This document shows, piece by piece, positions 44,099 to 53,037 of a stretch of 64,000 nt of DNA; positions within the stretch are counted from its first letter, which is position 1, and the number at the start of each line of letters is the position of its first letter. Made by a program: the position numbers and the translations under genes. A model generated the notes under the pieces. That model did no database searches. It was given only the letters and a program-made list of their open reading frames with translations, and was not told where the DNA came from. The stretch is from Clostridium sp. 26_22. Lineage in GTDB: Bacteria > Bacillota > Clostridia > TANB77 > CAG-508. Location: contig MNRP01000055.1 in NCBI GenBank assembly GCA_001916005.1, forward strand, positions 18,752-82,751, in the 5' to 3' direction.

Positions 44099-44181
44099 TA
44101 ATAAAGATTTGGCAGACAAAAATTTTTGAAAAATTTTTGAATGACGATGAACGAACGAAGTGAGCGAAAGGATGAAGAATA

Positions 44182-46554
44182 ATGAATTTAAGTTTGAATT
44201 TTGTAAAAGATTATATGGATTTAGATAATGAATTAACAGTAAAAGACATAGCAGAAGCTATGACAAAAGCTGGAAACGAATACGACTCAGCAGAAAAATT
44301 AATAAATGCAACAAAATTAGTAATAGGAGAAATAAAAGAATGTGAAATGCACCCAGATTCAGATCATTTACACCTATGCAAAGTAGATATTGGAAGTGAA
44401 ATATTAAATATAGTATGTGGTGCACCAAATGCTAGAAATGGAATAAAAGTTATTGTAGCACAAGTTGGAGCAGAACTTCCAGGAGACTTCAAAATCAAAA
44501 AAGGAATGATAAGGGGTCAAGAATCAAATGGTATGTTATGTGCTTTATATGAAATAGGAATAGATAAAAAATTCTTATCAGAAGAAGACAAAAATGGAAT
44601 ACACGAATTACCAGCAGATGCTCCAGTAGGAGGAGACCCAATACAATATATGGGATTAGATGATGGAGTTATAGATTTTGAATTAACAGCAAATAGAGGA
44701 GATTTATTAAGCATTTTAGGAATGGCTTATGAATTAGGAGCAATATATGACAAAAAAGTAAAACCAGTTGAATATGGTTATAAAGAAAATGGAGAAGATG
44801 TAAACAAAGAATTCTCAGTACAAGTAAATACAGAAAATTGCAAACTATTCTTAGCTAAAAAAGCAAAAAATGTAACAATAAAAGAAAGTCCAGAATTTAT
44901 AAAAAATAGATTAATAGCTTGTGGAATAAGACCAATAAACAATGTTGTAGACATAAGTAACTATGTAATGTTAGAATTAGGTCAACCATTACACTTCTAT
45001 GATGCAGATAATTTAGGTAACAAAATAGTTGTTAGAATGGCAGAAAATGGAGAAAAATTAACAACACTAGATAATACAGAAAGAACATTATCAAATGAAG
45101 ATATAGTAATAACAGATGGAACAAAAGCTATAGGTTTAGCAGGTGTTATGGGTGGATTAGACACAGAAGTTGAAGAAACAACTAAAAATGTAATAATAGA
45201 ATCAGCAATATTTGATTCAGTAAAAGTAAGAAAAACATCAAATAAAATACTAAGAAGTGAAGCAAGTAACAGATTCGAAAAAGGACTAGACCCAGCAAGA
45301 ACATATATGGCAATGGAAAGAGCTTGTACATTACTTGAAAAATATGCAGATGCAGAAATAGAAACAGGAATTGTAAAATATGATGTTACAAAAAATGATG
45401 AAAAAGTAATTGAAATATCATATAAAGAAATAAATGATGTATTAGGAACAAATATATCAAAAGAAGATATCATAGATGTATTTAGAAAATTAGACTTCAA
45501 AACAGAACCAAAGGAAAATACTGTAATAGTAACAGTACCAACAAGAAGAATAGATATATCAATAAGAGCAGATTTAATAGAAGAAGTTGGAAGAATTTAT
45601 GGAGTTGACAACATTCAAGGAAAATTACCAGTAGTTCCAATGAAAATGGGACACTTAGATAAAACAACAAGAAAAATAAGAGCAAAAATGTCAAATATGG
45701 GACTAAATGAAACATTATCATATATCTTAATAAATGACAAAGATGTTCACAAATTCACAACAGATGAATTTGAAGAAGTAAGACTATTAGACCCAATAAC
45801 AGAAGAAAGAAACACACTAAGATACAGTATGATACCATCATTATATAAAATTTATGAATACAACAAAGCACGTGAAAATAAAGATGTATGTTTATTTGAA
45901 ATAGGAAAAGGCTTCTGGAAAAAAGGAGAAGAATATGGAGAAAATCAAAAAATATGTGTCTTAATGACAGGAAAATATTATGAAGGAATAGGACATAATA
46001 AAAATGTAGACTTCTATGATATAAAAGGTGTAACAGAAGAATTATTAGACTACTTAGGATATGCAGGAAGATATAGTTTTGTAGTACCAAAACAAATGCC
46101 AGCAGAATTCCACCCAGGTCAAACAGCAGAAATCTCTGTAAATAATGACATAGTAGGAATTGTAGGAAGAATTCATCCATCAGTAGAAAAAGAAGCAGTT
46201 TATGTAATGGAAATTAACTTAGACAAATTACTAGTAAAAAGAGTAGGAAAAATGAAATTTAAAGAAATATCAAAATTCCCAGTTATTAAAAAAGATTTAG
46301 CATTACTAGTAGACAAAAATATAACATCAAAAGAAGTAGAAATGTTAATAAAGAAAAAAGCCGGAAAATTATTATTAGACATAAATGTTTTTGATGTTTA
46401 TGAAGGTAAAAATATTGATAGTAATAAGAGAAGTATTGCTTATTCATTAACATTTGGGGCTACAGACAGAACTTTAAATGATGATGAAATAAACAGCATT
46501 TTAGAAGGAATTATTACAGATTTAGAAAACAAAGGATTTGAAATTAGAAAATAG
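44182..46554 (+). CDS. pheT: Phenylalanine--tRNA ligase beta subunit
   Basis: The structural and editing subunit. It has the N-terminal tRNA-binding domain (MHPDSDHLHLCKVDIG, CGAPNARNGIKV, about residues 54-90), the B3/B4 editing domain with GLAGVMGGLDTEVEETTKN (near residue 315), the B5 domain, and the C-terminal anticodon-binding fold. 790 residues is normal. GAAAGGATGAAG precedes the ATG. The 83-base gap after pheS has an AAAAATTTTTgaAAAATTTTT motif and no gene. Confidence 0.97.
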   Translation: MNLSLNFVKDYMDLDNELTVKDIAEAMTKAGNEYDSAEKLINATKLVIGEIKECEMHPDSDHLHLCKVDIGSEILNIVCGAPNARNGIKVIVAQVGAELPGDFKIKKGMIRGQESNGMLCALYEIGIDKKFLSEEDKNGIHELPADAPVGGDPIQYMGLDDGVIDFELTANRGDLLSILGMAYELGAIYDKKVKPVEYGYKENGEDVNKEFSVQVNTENCKLFLAKKAKNVTIKESPEFIKNRLIACGIRPINNVVDISNYVMLELGQPLHFYDADNLGNKIVVRMAENGEKLTTLDNTERTLSNEDIVITDGTKAIGLAGVMGGLDTEVEETTKNVIIESAIFDSVKVRKTSNKILRSEASNRFEKGLDPARTYMAMERACTLLEKYADAEIETGIVKYDVTKNDEKVIEISYKEINDVLGTNISKEDIIDVFRKLDFKTEPKENTVIVTVPTRRIDISIRADLIEEVGRIYGVDNIQGKLPVVPMKMGHLDKTTRKIRAKMSNMGLNETLSYILINDKDVHKFTTDEFEEVRLLDPITEERNTLRYSMIPSLYKIYEYNKARENKDVCLFEIGKGFWKKGEEYGENQKICVLMTGKYYEGIGHNKNVDFYDIKGVTEELLDYLGYAGRYSFVVPKQMPAEFHPGQTAEISVNNDIVGIVGRIHPSVEKEAVYVMEINLDKLLVKRVGKMKFKEISKFPVIKKDLALLVDKNITSKEVEMLIKKKAGKLLLDINVFDVYEGKNIDSNKRSIAYSLTFGATDRTLNDDEINSILEGIITDLENKGFEIRK

Positions 46555-46562
46555 AAAATTCC

Positions 46563-46591
46563 TTGACAAATAAAAGCCATATTGATATTAT
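46563..46591 (+). promoter_or_regulatory. Promoter of yqeG-prepilin peptidase
   Basis: TTGACA (46563-46568), 17-base spacer, TATTAT (46586-46591), starting only 9 bases after the pheT stop. Confidence 0.75.
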
Positions 46592-46626
46592 ATAAAAGTA
46601 AAAAACAAAAGAAAGAGTGTGAAAAA

Positions 46627-47151
46627 ATGAAAAACATATATCCTAATTTGTATTATGCAAAAGTAGAAGAAATAACAATACAAGAACTAATAAAAAACAA
46701 AATAAAACTACTAATATTAGATGTAGACAACACACTAATAGATTATTATAAAAACATTTCAGACAGTGTAATAAACTGGTCAAAAGAAATGAAAGGTCAA
46801 GGAATAAAATTATATATATTATCAAACACAAATGATGAAGAAAAAGTTAAAAAAGTAGCACAAAAATTAGATATACCATATAAACACTTTGCAATGAAAC
46901 CACTAAAAAGAGGATTTAAAAAGATAGAAAAAGAAACACAAATAAAAGGTGAAAATATAGCAGTAGTAGGAGACCAAATATTTACAGATGTATTAGGTGG
47001 AAATAGAAGCGGAATGTTTACAATACTAGTAGAACCAATAGATAACAAAAAAGATTACTGGTATACTGCATGGAAAAGACCAATAGAAAATAAAATTAAA
47101 AATAAAATAAAAAAAGAAACAAAAGAAGGGAAAAATAAAAATGTATATTAA
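46627..47151 (+). CDS. yqeG: YqeG family HAD-type phosphatase
   Basis: A HAD superfamily IIIA phosphatase. Motif I is LLILDVDNTLIDYY (about residues 25-38), motif II LYILSNTND (about 60-68), motif III a Lys in MKPLKRGF, and motif IV VVGDQIFTDVLGGNRSG (about 110-126). I use the ATG at 46627, placed after AAAGAGTGTG, rather than an earlier in-frame ATG inside the promoter. The gene overlaps the start of the prepilin peptidase gene by 11 bases. Confidence 0.92.
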   Translation: MKNIYPNLYYAKVEEITIQELIKNKIKLLILDVDNTLIDYYKNISDSVINWSKEMKGQGIKLYILSNTNDEEKVKKVAQKLDIPYKHFAMKPLKRGFKKIEKETQIKGENIAVVGDQIFTDVLGGNRSGMFTILVEPIDNKKDYWYTAWKRPIENKIKNKIKKETKEGKNKNVY

Positions 47152-47890
47152 TGATACACATATAATGTATTATGCAGTAGTTGCCATATTAGGACTTTTT
47201 GTAGGAATGTTTGTAGACTGGATGAATTCAAGACTACCAGAATACAAAAAAGTTTTTACAAAAGAAATAAAAGAATATTTTATAAAATTCAAACCAAACT
47301 ATATATTAATGTTAATAACATCAGCAACATATGTAGCACTTTTATACAATTATGGAATAAAAAACACATTTATAGCAAATTTAGATTTAATAAAATTTAT
47401 GATATTAACACCAATGTTATTATCAGCATTTGTAATAGATTACAAATTACAAATAATACCAAACAGACTAAACCTAACAATGTTTGAAGTAGGATTAGTA
47501 ATAGCATTTTTATATGGATTGTCAGATGTAGCAATAACAATAAATATGGTACTTGGAATGTTAGTAGGAGCAGGAATATTCTTAGCAATAACACTAATAG
47601 GAGGACTAGTATATGGAAAAGAAGCTATGGGCTTTGGAGATGTAAAACTAATGGGCGCATTAGGAATATACTTTGGTCTATCAAACATAATAGTAATAAC
47701 ACTATTATCATTCTTAATAGGAGCAATACTTAGCATAGTATTATTAGCAACAAAAATAAAAAAAATGGACGAATACATACCATTTGGACCATTTATAGTA
47801 TTAGGGACATTTATCAGTATATTTGTACCATTCCAAGTAATAAAAAGTATATTGATGCAAATATTTACATTAGGCTTATATAAAGGCTAA
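47141..47890 (+). CDS. A24 family prepilin peptidase
   Basis: A membrane aspartic peptidase that cleaves type IV prepilin-like leaders. The N-terminal span FVGMFVDWMNSRLPEYKKVF resembles the usual GSFLNVVxYRLP segment but has no CxxC motifs. The two catalytic aspartates are in FVIDYKLQIIPN (near residue 107) and MGFGDVKLMG (near 167). About seven membrane spans are predicted by eye. GAAGGG precedes the ATG. Its likely substrates include pilin-like proteins such as the one at 28562. Confidence 0.9.
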   Translation: MYINDTHIMYYAVVAILGLFVGMFVDWMNSRLPEYKKVFTKEIKEYFIKFKPNYILMLITSATYVALLYNYGIKNTFIANLDLIKFMILTPMLLSAFVIDYKLQIIPNRLNLTMFEVGLVIAFLYGLSDVAITINMVLGMLVGAGIFLAITLIGGLVYGKEAMGFGDVKLMGALGIYFGLSNIIVITLLSFLIGAILSIVLLATKIKKMDEYIPFGPFIVLGTFISIFVPFQVIKSILMQIFTLGLYKG

Positions 47891-47929
47891 AATAAAAAAC
47901 TTAGGCAAAAAAGAATAGGGGGAGTTTCT

Positions 47930-48991
47930 ATGAATCCAAAATTACAATGGTTAAGAAACAAAATGTCTAGTTTAGATATGCAAGGAATAATAATATCAAA
48001 TCCAGTAAATATAAAATATTTAACAAACATAGATGCAGAAGGGACACTAATAATAAATCCAAAAGAGAATATATTTATAACAGATGGGAGATACATAGAA
48101 CACGTACATAGTATATTAACACTATATGATGAAATAATAGTATATAACATAAACGATGTATCAATGGATGACTACGAAAACTTTTTTATGTTCTGTGAAA
48201 ATGTAGGATTTGAAGAAAATTATATAACATATGCAAAATATAAAGAATATATAAGAAAATTTAAAATAAACAATTTTGTCGAAACCGAATATATAATTGA
48301 AAAACAAAGAATGATAAAAGATGATGATGAATTAAGCAGTATAATAAAAGCATGTAATGTAACAGATGACTGTTTTAAACACATAACAAATTACATAAAA
48401 CCAGGAATGACAGAAAAACAAATAGCAAAAGAAATAGAAAATTATTATACTCAAAATGCAGAAGGATTATCATTTGAAACAATAGTAGCATCAGGAGAAA
48501 ATTCATCAAAACCACATGCAGTACCAACAGAAAGAAAAATTCAAGAAAAAGACATAATAACAATAGACATGGGATGCAAAGTAAATGGTTATTGTTCAGA
48601 TATGACAAGAACAATATTTGTTGGAGAACCAACAGAAGAAATGAAAAAAGTATATGACCTAGTTCTAAATAACCAAAAATTTGCACTAGACCAATACAAA
48701 GATGGAGCAAATGCTAGACAGATAACAAAAATGGTAGAAAGCAACTTCAAACTAAATGGAGGCTATGATTTAATCCATAGTTTAGGTCATGGAGTAGGGT
48801 TAGAAATACACGAATTACCATATATGAGTTATAGATTTGACACAATGCTTAGAGAAAACATGGTAGTAACAGATGAACCAGGAATATATATACCAGGAAA
48901 ATTTGGAGTAAGAATAGAAGACACAGTACAAATTACAAAATTTGGTTGCATAAGTTTAACAAATTCTGAGAAAAATTATATTATAATTTAG
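47930..48991 (+). CDS. pepP: M24 family aminopeptidase (Xaa-Pro type)
   Basis: A metallopeptidase of the pita-bread fold. The N-terminal creatinase-like domain (about residues 1-125) precedes the catalytic half, with metal ligands in TIDMGCKVNGYCSDMTRT (two Asp), HSLGHGVGLEIHE (His), and VTDEPGIYIPGKFGVRIEDT (two Glu). 353 residues is typical for Firmicutes YqhT-type enzymes, which in many genomes lie next to efp, as here. GGGGGAG precedes the ATG. Confidence 0.94.
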   Translation: MNPKLQWLRNKMSSLDMQGIIISNPVNIKYLTNIDAEGTLIINPKENIFITDGRYIEHVHSILTLYDEIIVYNINDVSMDDYENFFMFCENVGFEENYITYAKYKEYIRKFKINNFVETEYIIEKQRMIKDDDELSSIIKACNVTDDCFKHITNYIKPGMTEKQIAKEIENYYTQNAEGLSFETIVASGENSSKPHAVPTERKIQEKDIITIDMGCKVNGYCSDMTRTIFVGEPTEEMKKVYDLVLNNQKFALDQYKDGANARQITKMVESNFKLNGGYDLIHSLGHGVGLEIHELPYMSYRFDTMLRENMVVTDEPGIYIPGKFGVRIEDTVQITKFGCISLTNSEKNYIII

Positions 48992-49021
48992 GGAAAATGG
49001 GACGCCCTTTTTTTCCCTATC
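48989..49021 (+). terminator. Terminator after pepP
   Basis: TAGGGAAA (48989-48996) pairs with TTTCCCTA (49012-49019), with an inner GGG/CCC. The stem overlaps the pepP stop codon. A second TTTCCCTAA follows at 49027. Confidence 0.75.
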
Positions 49022-49078
49022 AAAAATTTCCCTAATAAAGCAATTTTAGTCGTAGAAATTTAAAAATTAAGCAAAGGG

Positions 49079-49107
49079 TTGATTTTTCCACAGAATTGTA
49101 GTAAAAT
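49079..49107 (+). promoter_or_regulatory. Promoter of efp
   Basis: TTGATT (49079-49084), 17-base spacer, TAAAAT (49102-49107), with a leader of about 95 bases. Confidence 0.6.
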
Positions 49108-49207
49108 AAAAAAAGTAAAAAATAAAATTAATAAAAAGCAAAGCAAAAAAGACTTGTCAGATTGTCTGGCAATGAACGGAGCAAAGCGTATTGAAAGGAG
49201 AAATAAT

Positions 49208-49774
49208 ATGGCAGGAGTATACTCAGCAGGAGATTTTAGAAATGGAACAACATTTGAAATGGAAGGAAACGTTTTCAGAGTTGTAGAATTCCAACACGTA
49301 AAACCAGGAAAAGGATCAGCATTCGTAAGAACAAAATTAAAAAATGTTATAACAGGAGCAACACTTGAAAAAACATTTAACCCATCAGATAAATACCCAG
49401 CAGCAGAAATAGATAAAAAAGCAATGCAATATTTATATGCAGATGGAGATTTATATTATTTTATGGATAACGAAACATATGACCAAATGCCTTTAAACAA
49501 AGATACATTAGGTGATTGTTTAAAATATCTAAAAGAAAATATGGAAGTTACAATACTTTCTTACAAAGGAAATGTATTTGCTGTTGAACCACCAACATTT
49601 GTTGAATTAGAAGTTACATATACAGAACCAGGATTTGCTGGAAACACAACAACAACATCTGGAAAACCAGCAACATTAGAAACAGGATTAGAATTACAAG
49701 TTCCTATGTTCGTAAACATTGGTGATGTATTAAAAATCGATACAAGAACATGTGAATACATGGAAAGAGTTTAA
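49208..49774 (+). CDS. efp: Translation elongation factor P
   Basis: EF-P rescues ribosomes stalled at polyproline stretches. The KOW-like N-terminal domain carries the tip loop KPGKGSAF with the lysine at about residue 32, the position modified in many species. The OB domains follow, with [18 protein letters not shown] and the C-terminal [18 protein letters not shown] choose the ATG at 49208 (AAAGGAG upstream); the long upstream extension of the frame contains the promoter. 188 residues is standard. Confidence 0.97.
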   Translation: MAGVYSAGDFRNGTTFEMEGNVFRVVEFQHVKPGKGSAFVRTKLKNVITGATLEKTFNPSDKYPAAEIDKKAMQYLYADGDLYYFMDNETYDQMPLNKDTLGDCLKYLKENMEVTILSYKGNVFAVEPPTFVELEVTYTEPGFAGNTTTTSGKPATLETGLELQVPMFVNIGDVLKIDTRTCEYMERV

Positions 49775-49802
49775 TTTAAAATCAGAAAGGTTATAAAATT
49801 AA

Positions 49803-50159
49803 ATGAGTGATTTAGAAAATAAAATTGAACAACTTCTAAAAGAAGTTAAAGAATTAAAAGAAAATCAAAAAGAAATGACAGAAAAAATGTCAAAAATGCA
49901 ACAAGTAATAGACCATATAGAAGATGATATATATGAAGAAGAAGGATTTGATTTTGAAATTGTTTGCCCATATTGTGAACATGAATTTGTAATAGACACA
50001 AGTGAAGACAAAACAGAAATCGAATGCCCAGAATGTAAAAATATAATCGAATTAGATTGGTCTGGAAACTTAGATGATGAAGATGACGGATGTTCAGGAA
50101 ATTGTTGTGGATGCTCTGGTTGTGGAGATGACACATCAGATGAAGACGATGATATGTAG
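49803..50159 (+). CDS. Coiled-coil and zinc-ribbon protein (CD1247 N-terminal domain type)
   Basis: A 118-residue protein with an N-terminal coiled coil (LENKIEQLLKEVKELKENQK, to about residue 45), an acidic stretch, a zinc ribbon CPYC...CPEC (about 60-83), and a Cys-rich acidic tail (CSGNCCGCSGCG, about 100-111). Similar proteins occur after efp in Clostridia; the function is unknown. AGAAAGG precedes the ATG at some distance. It probably shares the efp transcript. Confidence 0.8.
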   Translation: MSDLENKIEQLLKEVKELKENQKEMTEKMSKMQQVIDHIEDDIYEEEGFDFEIVCPYCEHEFVIDTSEDKTEIECPECKNIIELDWSGNLDDEDDGCSGNCCGCSGCGDDTSDEDDDM

Positions 50160-50171
50160 ATATTAAATATA

Positions 50172-50212
50172 AAAAAGTGATTGAGTATATTTTATACTTA
50201 ATCACTTTTTAT
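50172..50212. terminator. Terminator between the zinc-ribbon gene and the M23 gene
   Basis: AAAAAGTGATTGAGTATA (50172-50189) pairs with TATACTTAATCACTTTTT (50193-50210) with one mismatch. It serves converging genes. Confidence 0.9.
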
Positions 50213-50239
50213 ATATTTTTATACTAAGAAGAAAAAATA

Positions 50240-50833
50240 TTAAAAGAAATCCAACGGATTTTTATACTCACCATCAATACGAAATCCTAAATGCAGATGG
50301 CATCCAGTAGTAGCACCATTAGTAGGTTTTCCACTAGAATCAAAATATCTATTGCCAGGCACTCCGTAAACATATTTAGGACCAACAAAACCAATAACTT
50401 GTCCTTCTTTTACAAAATCACCAACAGAAACGATAAAATTAGGGTCAACATGACAATATGAAACCTTAAAAGAATCAAAGGAAAGAGTAATTGTATAACC
50501 GCCAGCACCTAAAAAAGAACAAAAAGTAATCTCACCATCATTGATAGCAATCAATTTAGTTCCTTCTGGAGCAGGAATATCAACTCCATAATGAAAACTA
50601 GAAGCACCACTTGTAGGAACATTTCTCTTACCAAATGGTGAACTTAGAGCCGTATAGCCGGGAATAGGCCAAGTGAAACCATCTGGGTTGAAATCAAGAA
50701 TTTCGCTAGAACCTGGGCTAGAAGAGTTTAAATTTTGGCTTTGAATAATGGGAATAAAAAATATAGAAATAAAAATAACAAATAAAATAATAGATGTCAA
50801 AAATTTTTGAAATAAATTTTGAATAAAAATCAC
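50240..50833 (-). CDS. Secreted M23 family peptidoglycan endopeptidase
   Basis: After a hydrophobic leader (FLTSIILFVIFISIFFIPII) there is a short Ser-rich linker and an M23 domain. The zinc site is intact: FHYGVDIPAPEG (His and Asp) and GCHLHLGF (HxH). YCHVDPNFIVSVGDFVKEGQ is the family core. The start is uncertain: a GTG at 50833 stands only one base after AAGGAG, and an ATT nine bases further on is better spaced; a GTG at 50878 has no SD. It lies alone, opposite to its neighbours. Confidence 0.85.
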   Translation of the reverse strand: MIFIQNLFQKFLTSIILFVIFISIFFIPIIQSQNLNSSSPGSSEILDFNPDGFTWPIPGYTALSSPFGKRNVPTSGASSFHYGVDIPAPEGTKLIAINDGEITFCSFLGAGGYTITLSFDSFKVSYCHVDPNFIVSVGDFVKEGQVIGFVGPKYVYGVPGNRYFDSSGKPTNGATTGCHLHLGFRIDGEYKNPLDFF

Positions 50834-50935
50834 ACTCCTTATAAAATAATGAATAAACAAGTATATTATATATAGCACGAATTTTGTATAAATTCAATAA
50901 AAAATAGAAAAATTATAAAAATATGCTTTTACTAC

Positions 50936-50964
50936 TTGCCAAAATAAATAAACTGTGATAATAT
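50936..50964 (+). promoter_or_regulatory. Promoter of tRNA-Trp
   Basis: TTGCCA (50936-50941), 17-base spacer, TAATAT (50959-50964). Confidence 0.6.
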
Positions 50965-51000
50965 TATAAATGTCTTTGAAACAGCAAAAACAAAATAAAT

Positions 51001-51075
51001 AGGGGTATAGTGTCAATGGTAGCACATCGGTCTCCAAAACCGCCTGTGAGGGTTCGAATCCTTCTACCCCTGCCA
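51001..51075 (+). tRNA. tRNA-Trp (anticodon CCA), CCA end encoded
   Basis: Acceptor AGGGGTA pairs with TACCCCT, discriminator G, then CCA. The anticodon stem CGGT/ACCG holds loop CTCCAAA, giving CCA (Trp). The T-arm AGGGTTCGAATCCTT is intact. Confidence 0.96.
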
Positions 51076-51124
51076 CTTTTTAAAATAAATAAAAAATATA
51101 ACTAAAGAGCTAATAAGCGGAACT

Positions 51125-51168
51125 AAACTTTCGTCCCTAGCATAAAGCTAGAGCTCGGAAGTTTTTTT
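51125..51168 (+). terminator. Hairpin with T-run between tRNA-Trp and glyS
   Basis: An outer AAACTT/GGAAGTTT pairing encloses the CTAGC/GCTAG stem (51137-51151) and is followed by T7. It may end the tRNA transcript or attenuate glyS. I see no T-box motif here. Confidence 0.65.
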
Positions 51169-51187
51169 GATAAAAGGAGGAAATTTT

Positions 51188-52570
51188 ATGTTAAAATCAA
51201 TGGAAACATTAGTAGCACTATGCAAAAACAGAGGATTTATTTACCCAGGATCAGAAATATATGGAGGACTAGCAAATACTTGGGATTATGGACCTTTAGG
51301 AAACGAATTAAAAAATAACGTAAAAGCTGCATGGAGAAAAAAATTCATCCAAGAACAACCAAACATAGTAGGATTAGATGCTGCAATATTAATGAACCCA
51401 GAAACATGGGTAGCATCAGGACATGTTGGAGGTTTCTCAGATCCATTAATTGACTGTAAAGAATGTAAAACAAGACACAGAGCAGACAAATTAATAGAAG
51501 AATGGGCACATGAACACGGAAAAGATATGATAGCAGATGGAATGTCAGATAAAGAATTAATAGACTTCATAAATGACAACAAAATACCATGTCCATCATG
51601 CGGAAAAACAAACTTCACAGATATAAGAAAATTCAATTTAATGTTCAAAACTTTCCAAGGTGTAACAGAAGATACAACATCAACAGTATATTTAAGACCA
51701 GAAACAGCACAAGGTATATTTGTAGATTTCAAAAATGTATTACGTACATCAAGAAAGAAAATGCCAATGGGTATAGCTCAAATTGGTAAAGCCTTTAGAA
51801 ATGAAATAACACCAGGAAACTTCACATTTAGAACAAGAGAATTTGAACAAATGGAACTAGAATTTTTCTGCAAACCAGGAACAGATTTGGAATGGCATAA
51901 ATACTGGAAAGATTACTGCGAAAACTTCTTAATCAATTTAGGAATGAAAAAAGAAAATATTAGATTAAGAGATCACTCTGCAGAAGAATTAGTATTTTAC
52001 AGTAAAGCAACAACAGACATAGAATTTGCATTCCCATTTGGTTGGGGAGAATTATGGGGAATTGCTGATAGAACAGACTATGACTTAACACAACATATGA
52101 ATCATTCAAAACAAGATTTATCATACCAAGACCCAGAAACAAATGAAAAATACGTACCATATGTAATAGAACCATCACTAGGAGCAGACAGAGTTGTACT
52201 AGCATTCTTATGCAATGCATATGATGAAGAAGAAATAACAGAAGGTGACACAAGAGTAGTATTACACTTACACCCAGCACTAGCACCATACAAAGTTGCT
52301 GTACTTCCACTATCTAAAAAATTATCAGAAAAAGCAGAAGAAGTATATAGCAAACTTTCTAAGAAATTTATGTGTGATTATGATGCAGCAGGTTCAATAG
52401 GTAAACGTTATAGAAGAGAAGATGAAATAGGAACACCATATTGTGTAACTGTTGACTTTGATACATTAGAAGATGAAAGTGTAACAGTAAGAGATAGAGA
52501 CACAATGGAACAAGTTAGAATAAAAATAGATGAACTAGAAGCATGGATTGCAGCAAAAATTGAATATTAG
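51188..52570 (+). CDS. glyS: Glycine--tRNA ligase, single-chain type
   Basis: The homodimeric class II GlyRS. The N-terminal signature is [20 protein letters not shown] (residues about 16-35). A zinc-ribbon-like insert ([13 protein letters not shown]...CPSCGKTNF) lies at about 89-145, motif 2 is [13 protein letters not shown], and motif 3 [11 protein letters not shown] is followed by the anticodon-binding domain ([18 protein letters not shown]). 460 residues is typical. AAAGGAGG before the ATG at 51188 fixes the start. Confidence 0.97.
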   Translation: MLKSMETLVALCKNRGFIYPGSEIYGGLANTWDYGPLGNELKNNVKAAWRKKFIQEQPNIVGLDAAILMNPETWVASGHVGGFSDPLIDCKECKTRHRADKLIEEWAHEHGKDMIADGMSDKELIDFINDNKIPCPSCGKTNFTDIRKFNLMFKTFQGVTEDTTSTVYLRPETAQGIFVDFKNVLRTSRKKMPMGIAQIGKAFRNEITPGNFTFRTREFEQMELEFFCKPGTDLEWHKYWKDYCENFLINLGMKKENIRLRDHSAEELVFYSKATTDIEFAFPFGWGELWGIADRTDYDLTQHMNHSKQDLSYQDPETNEKYVPYVIEPSLGADRVVLAFLCNAYDEEEITEGDTRVVLHLHPALAPYKVAVLPLSKKLSEKAEEVYSKLSKKFMCDYDAAGSIGKRYRREDEIGTPYCVTVDFDTLEDESVTVRDRDTMEQVRIKIDELEAWIAAKIEY

Positions 52571-52657
52571 TATAAATATTAGTAGTGAAAAAACAAAAAG
52601 TAATTTATAAAAAGTACAAAATAATAGAAATTAAAAAAACAAAAAAATAAACTAGAA

Positions 52658-52690
52658 AAAAGTTGTGGAAAATATTTCCACAACTTTTAA
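52658..52690. terminator. Bidirectional terminator between glyS and sspH
   Basis: AAAAGTTGTGGAAA (52658-52671) is a perfect complement of TTTCCACAACTTTT (52675-52688). Confidence 0.9.
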
Positions 52691-52706
52691 AAACATAAAT
52701 AAAAAA

Positions 52707-52895
52707 TTAATTATAAAGATTTTTTTCATACAAATCATCCACAAAAACATCTTTTTCTTCAAAGTTATCCACAAAACCAACTTTAGCAACATCATTTTTA
52801 TCATCAACACCTTGAATCCAAACAGGTCGGTCATCATAAAAAATATCACACTTTTCCTTATTATTTAAAATAAAATGTATTCTTTGTAAATCCAT
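52707..52895 (-). CDS. sspH: H-type small acid-soluble spore protein
   Basis: A 62-residue protein whose pattern matches Bacillus SspH: MDLQRIHFILNNKEKCDIFY corresponds to the MNIQRAKEL... opening, and DRPVWIQGVDDKNDVAKV corresponds to the MPVMIQHVDESNETARI core, followed by a DVFVDDL end. SspH proteins are minor spore-core proteins made in the forespore. I use the ATG at 52895 because AGGAG stands 9 bases before it on the reverse strand. It is a single gene facing glyS. Confidence 0.85.
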   Translation of the reverse strand: MDLQRIHFILNNKEKCDIFYDDRPVWIQGVDDKNDVAKVGFVDNFEEKDVFVDDLYEKNLYN

Positions 52896-52979
52896 AAAAT
52901 CAACTCCTATCAAATATATATAATAAAATTATATCCATAAAAAAGTTTTATATAACTACAATTTGACAAAAAATAAAGA

Positions 52980-53008
52980 TTGACTAATTAAAAAATTTAA
53001 TATAAAAT
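52980..53008 (+). promoter_or_regulatory. Promoter of the nucleoside kinase gene
   Basis: TTGACT (52980-52985), 17-base spacer, TAAAAT (53003-53008). Confidence 0.7.
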
Positions 53009-53037
53009 ATACAAGTAATTATAAGGAGGAAAAAAGC

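Noticed and set aside
51076..51187. T-box riboswitch in front of glyS
   Set aside because: There is a hairpin with T-run but no TGGTACCACG-like motif; a plain terminator or attenuator is more likely.
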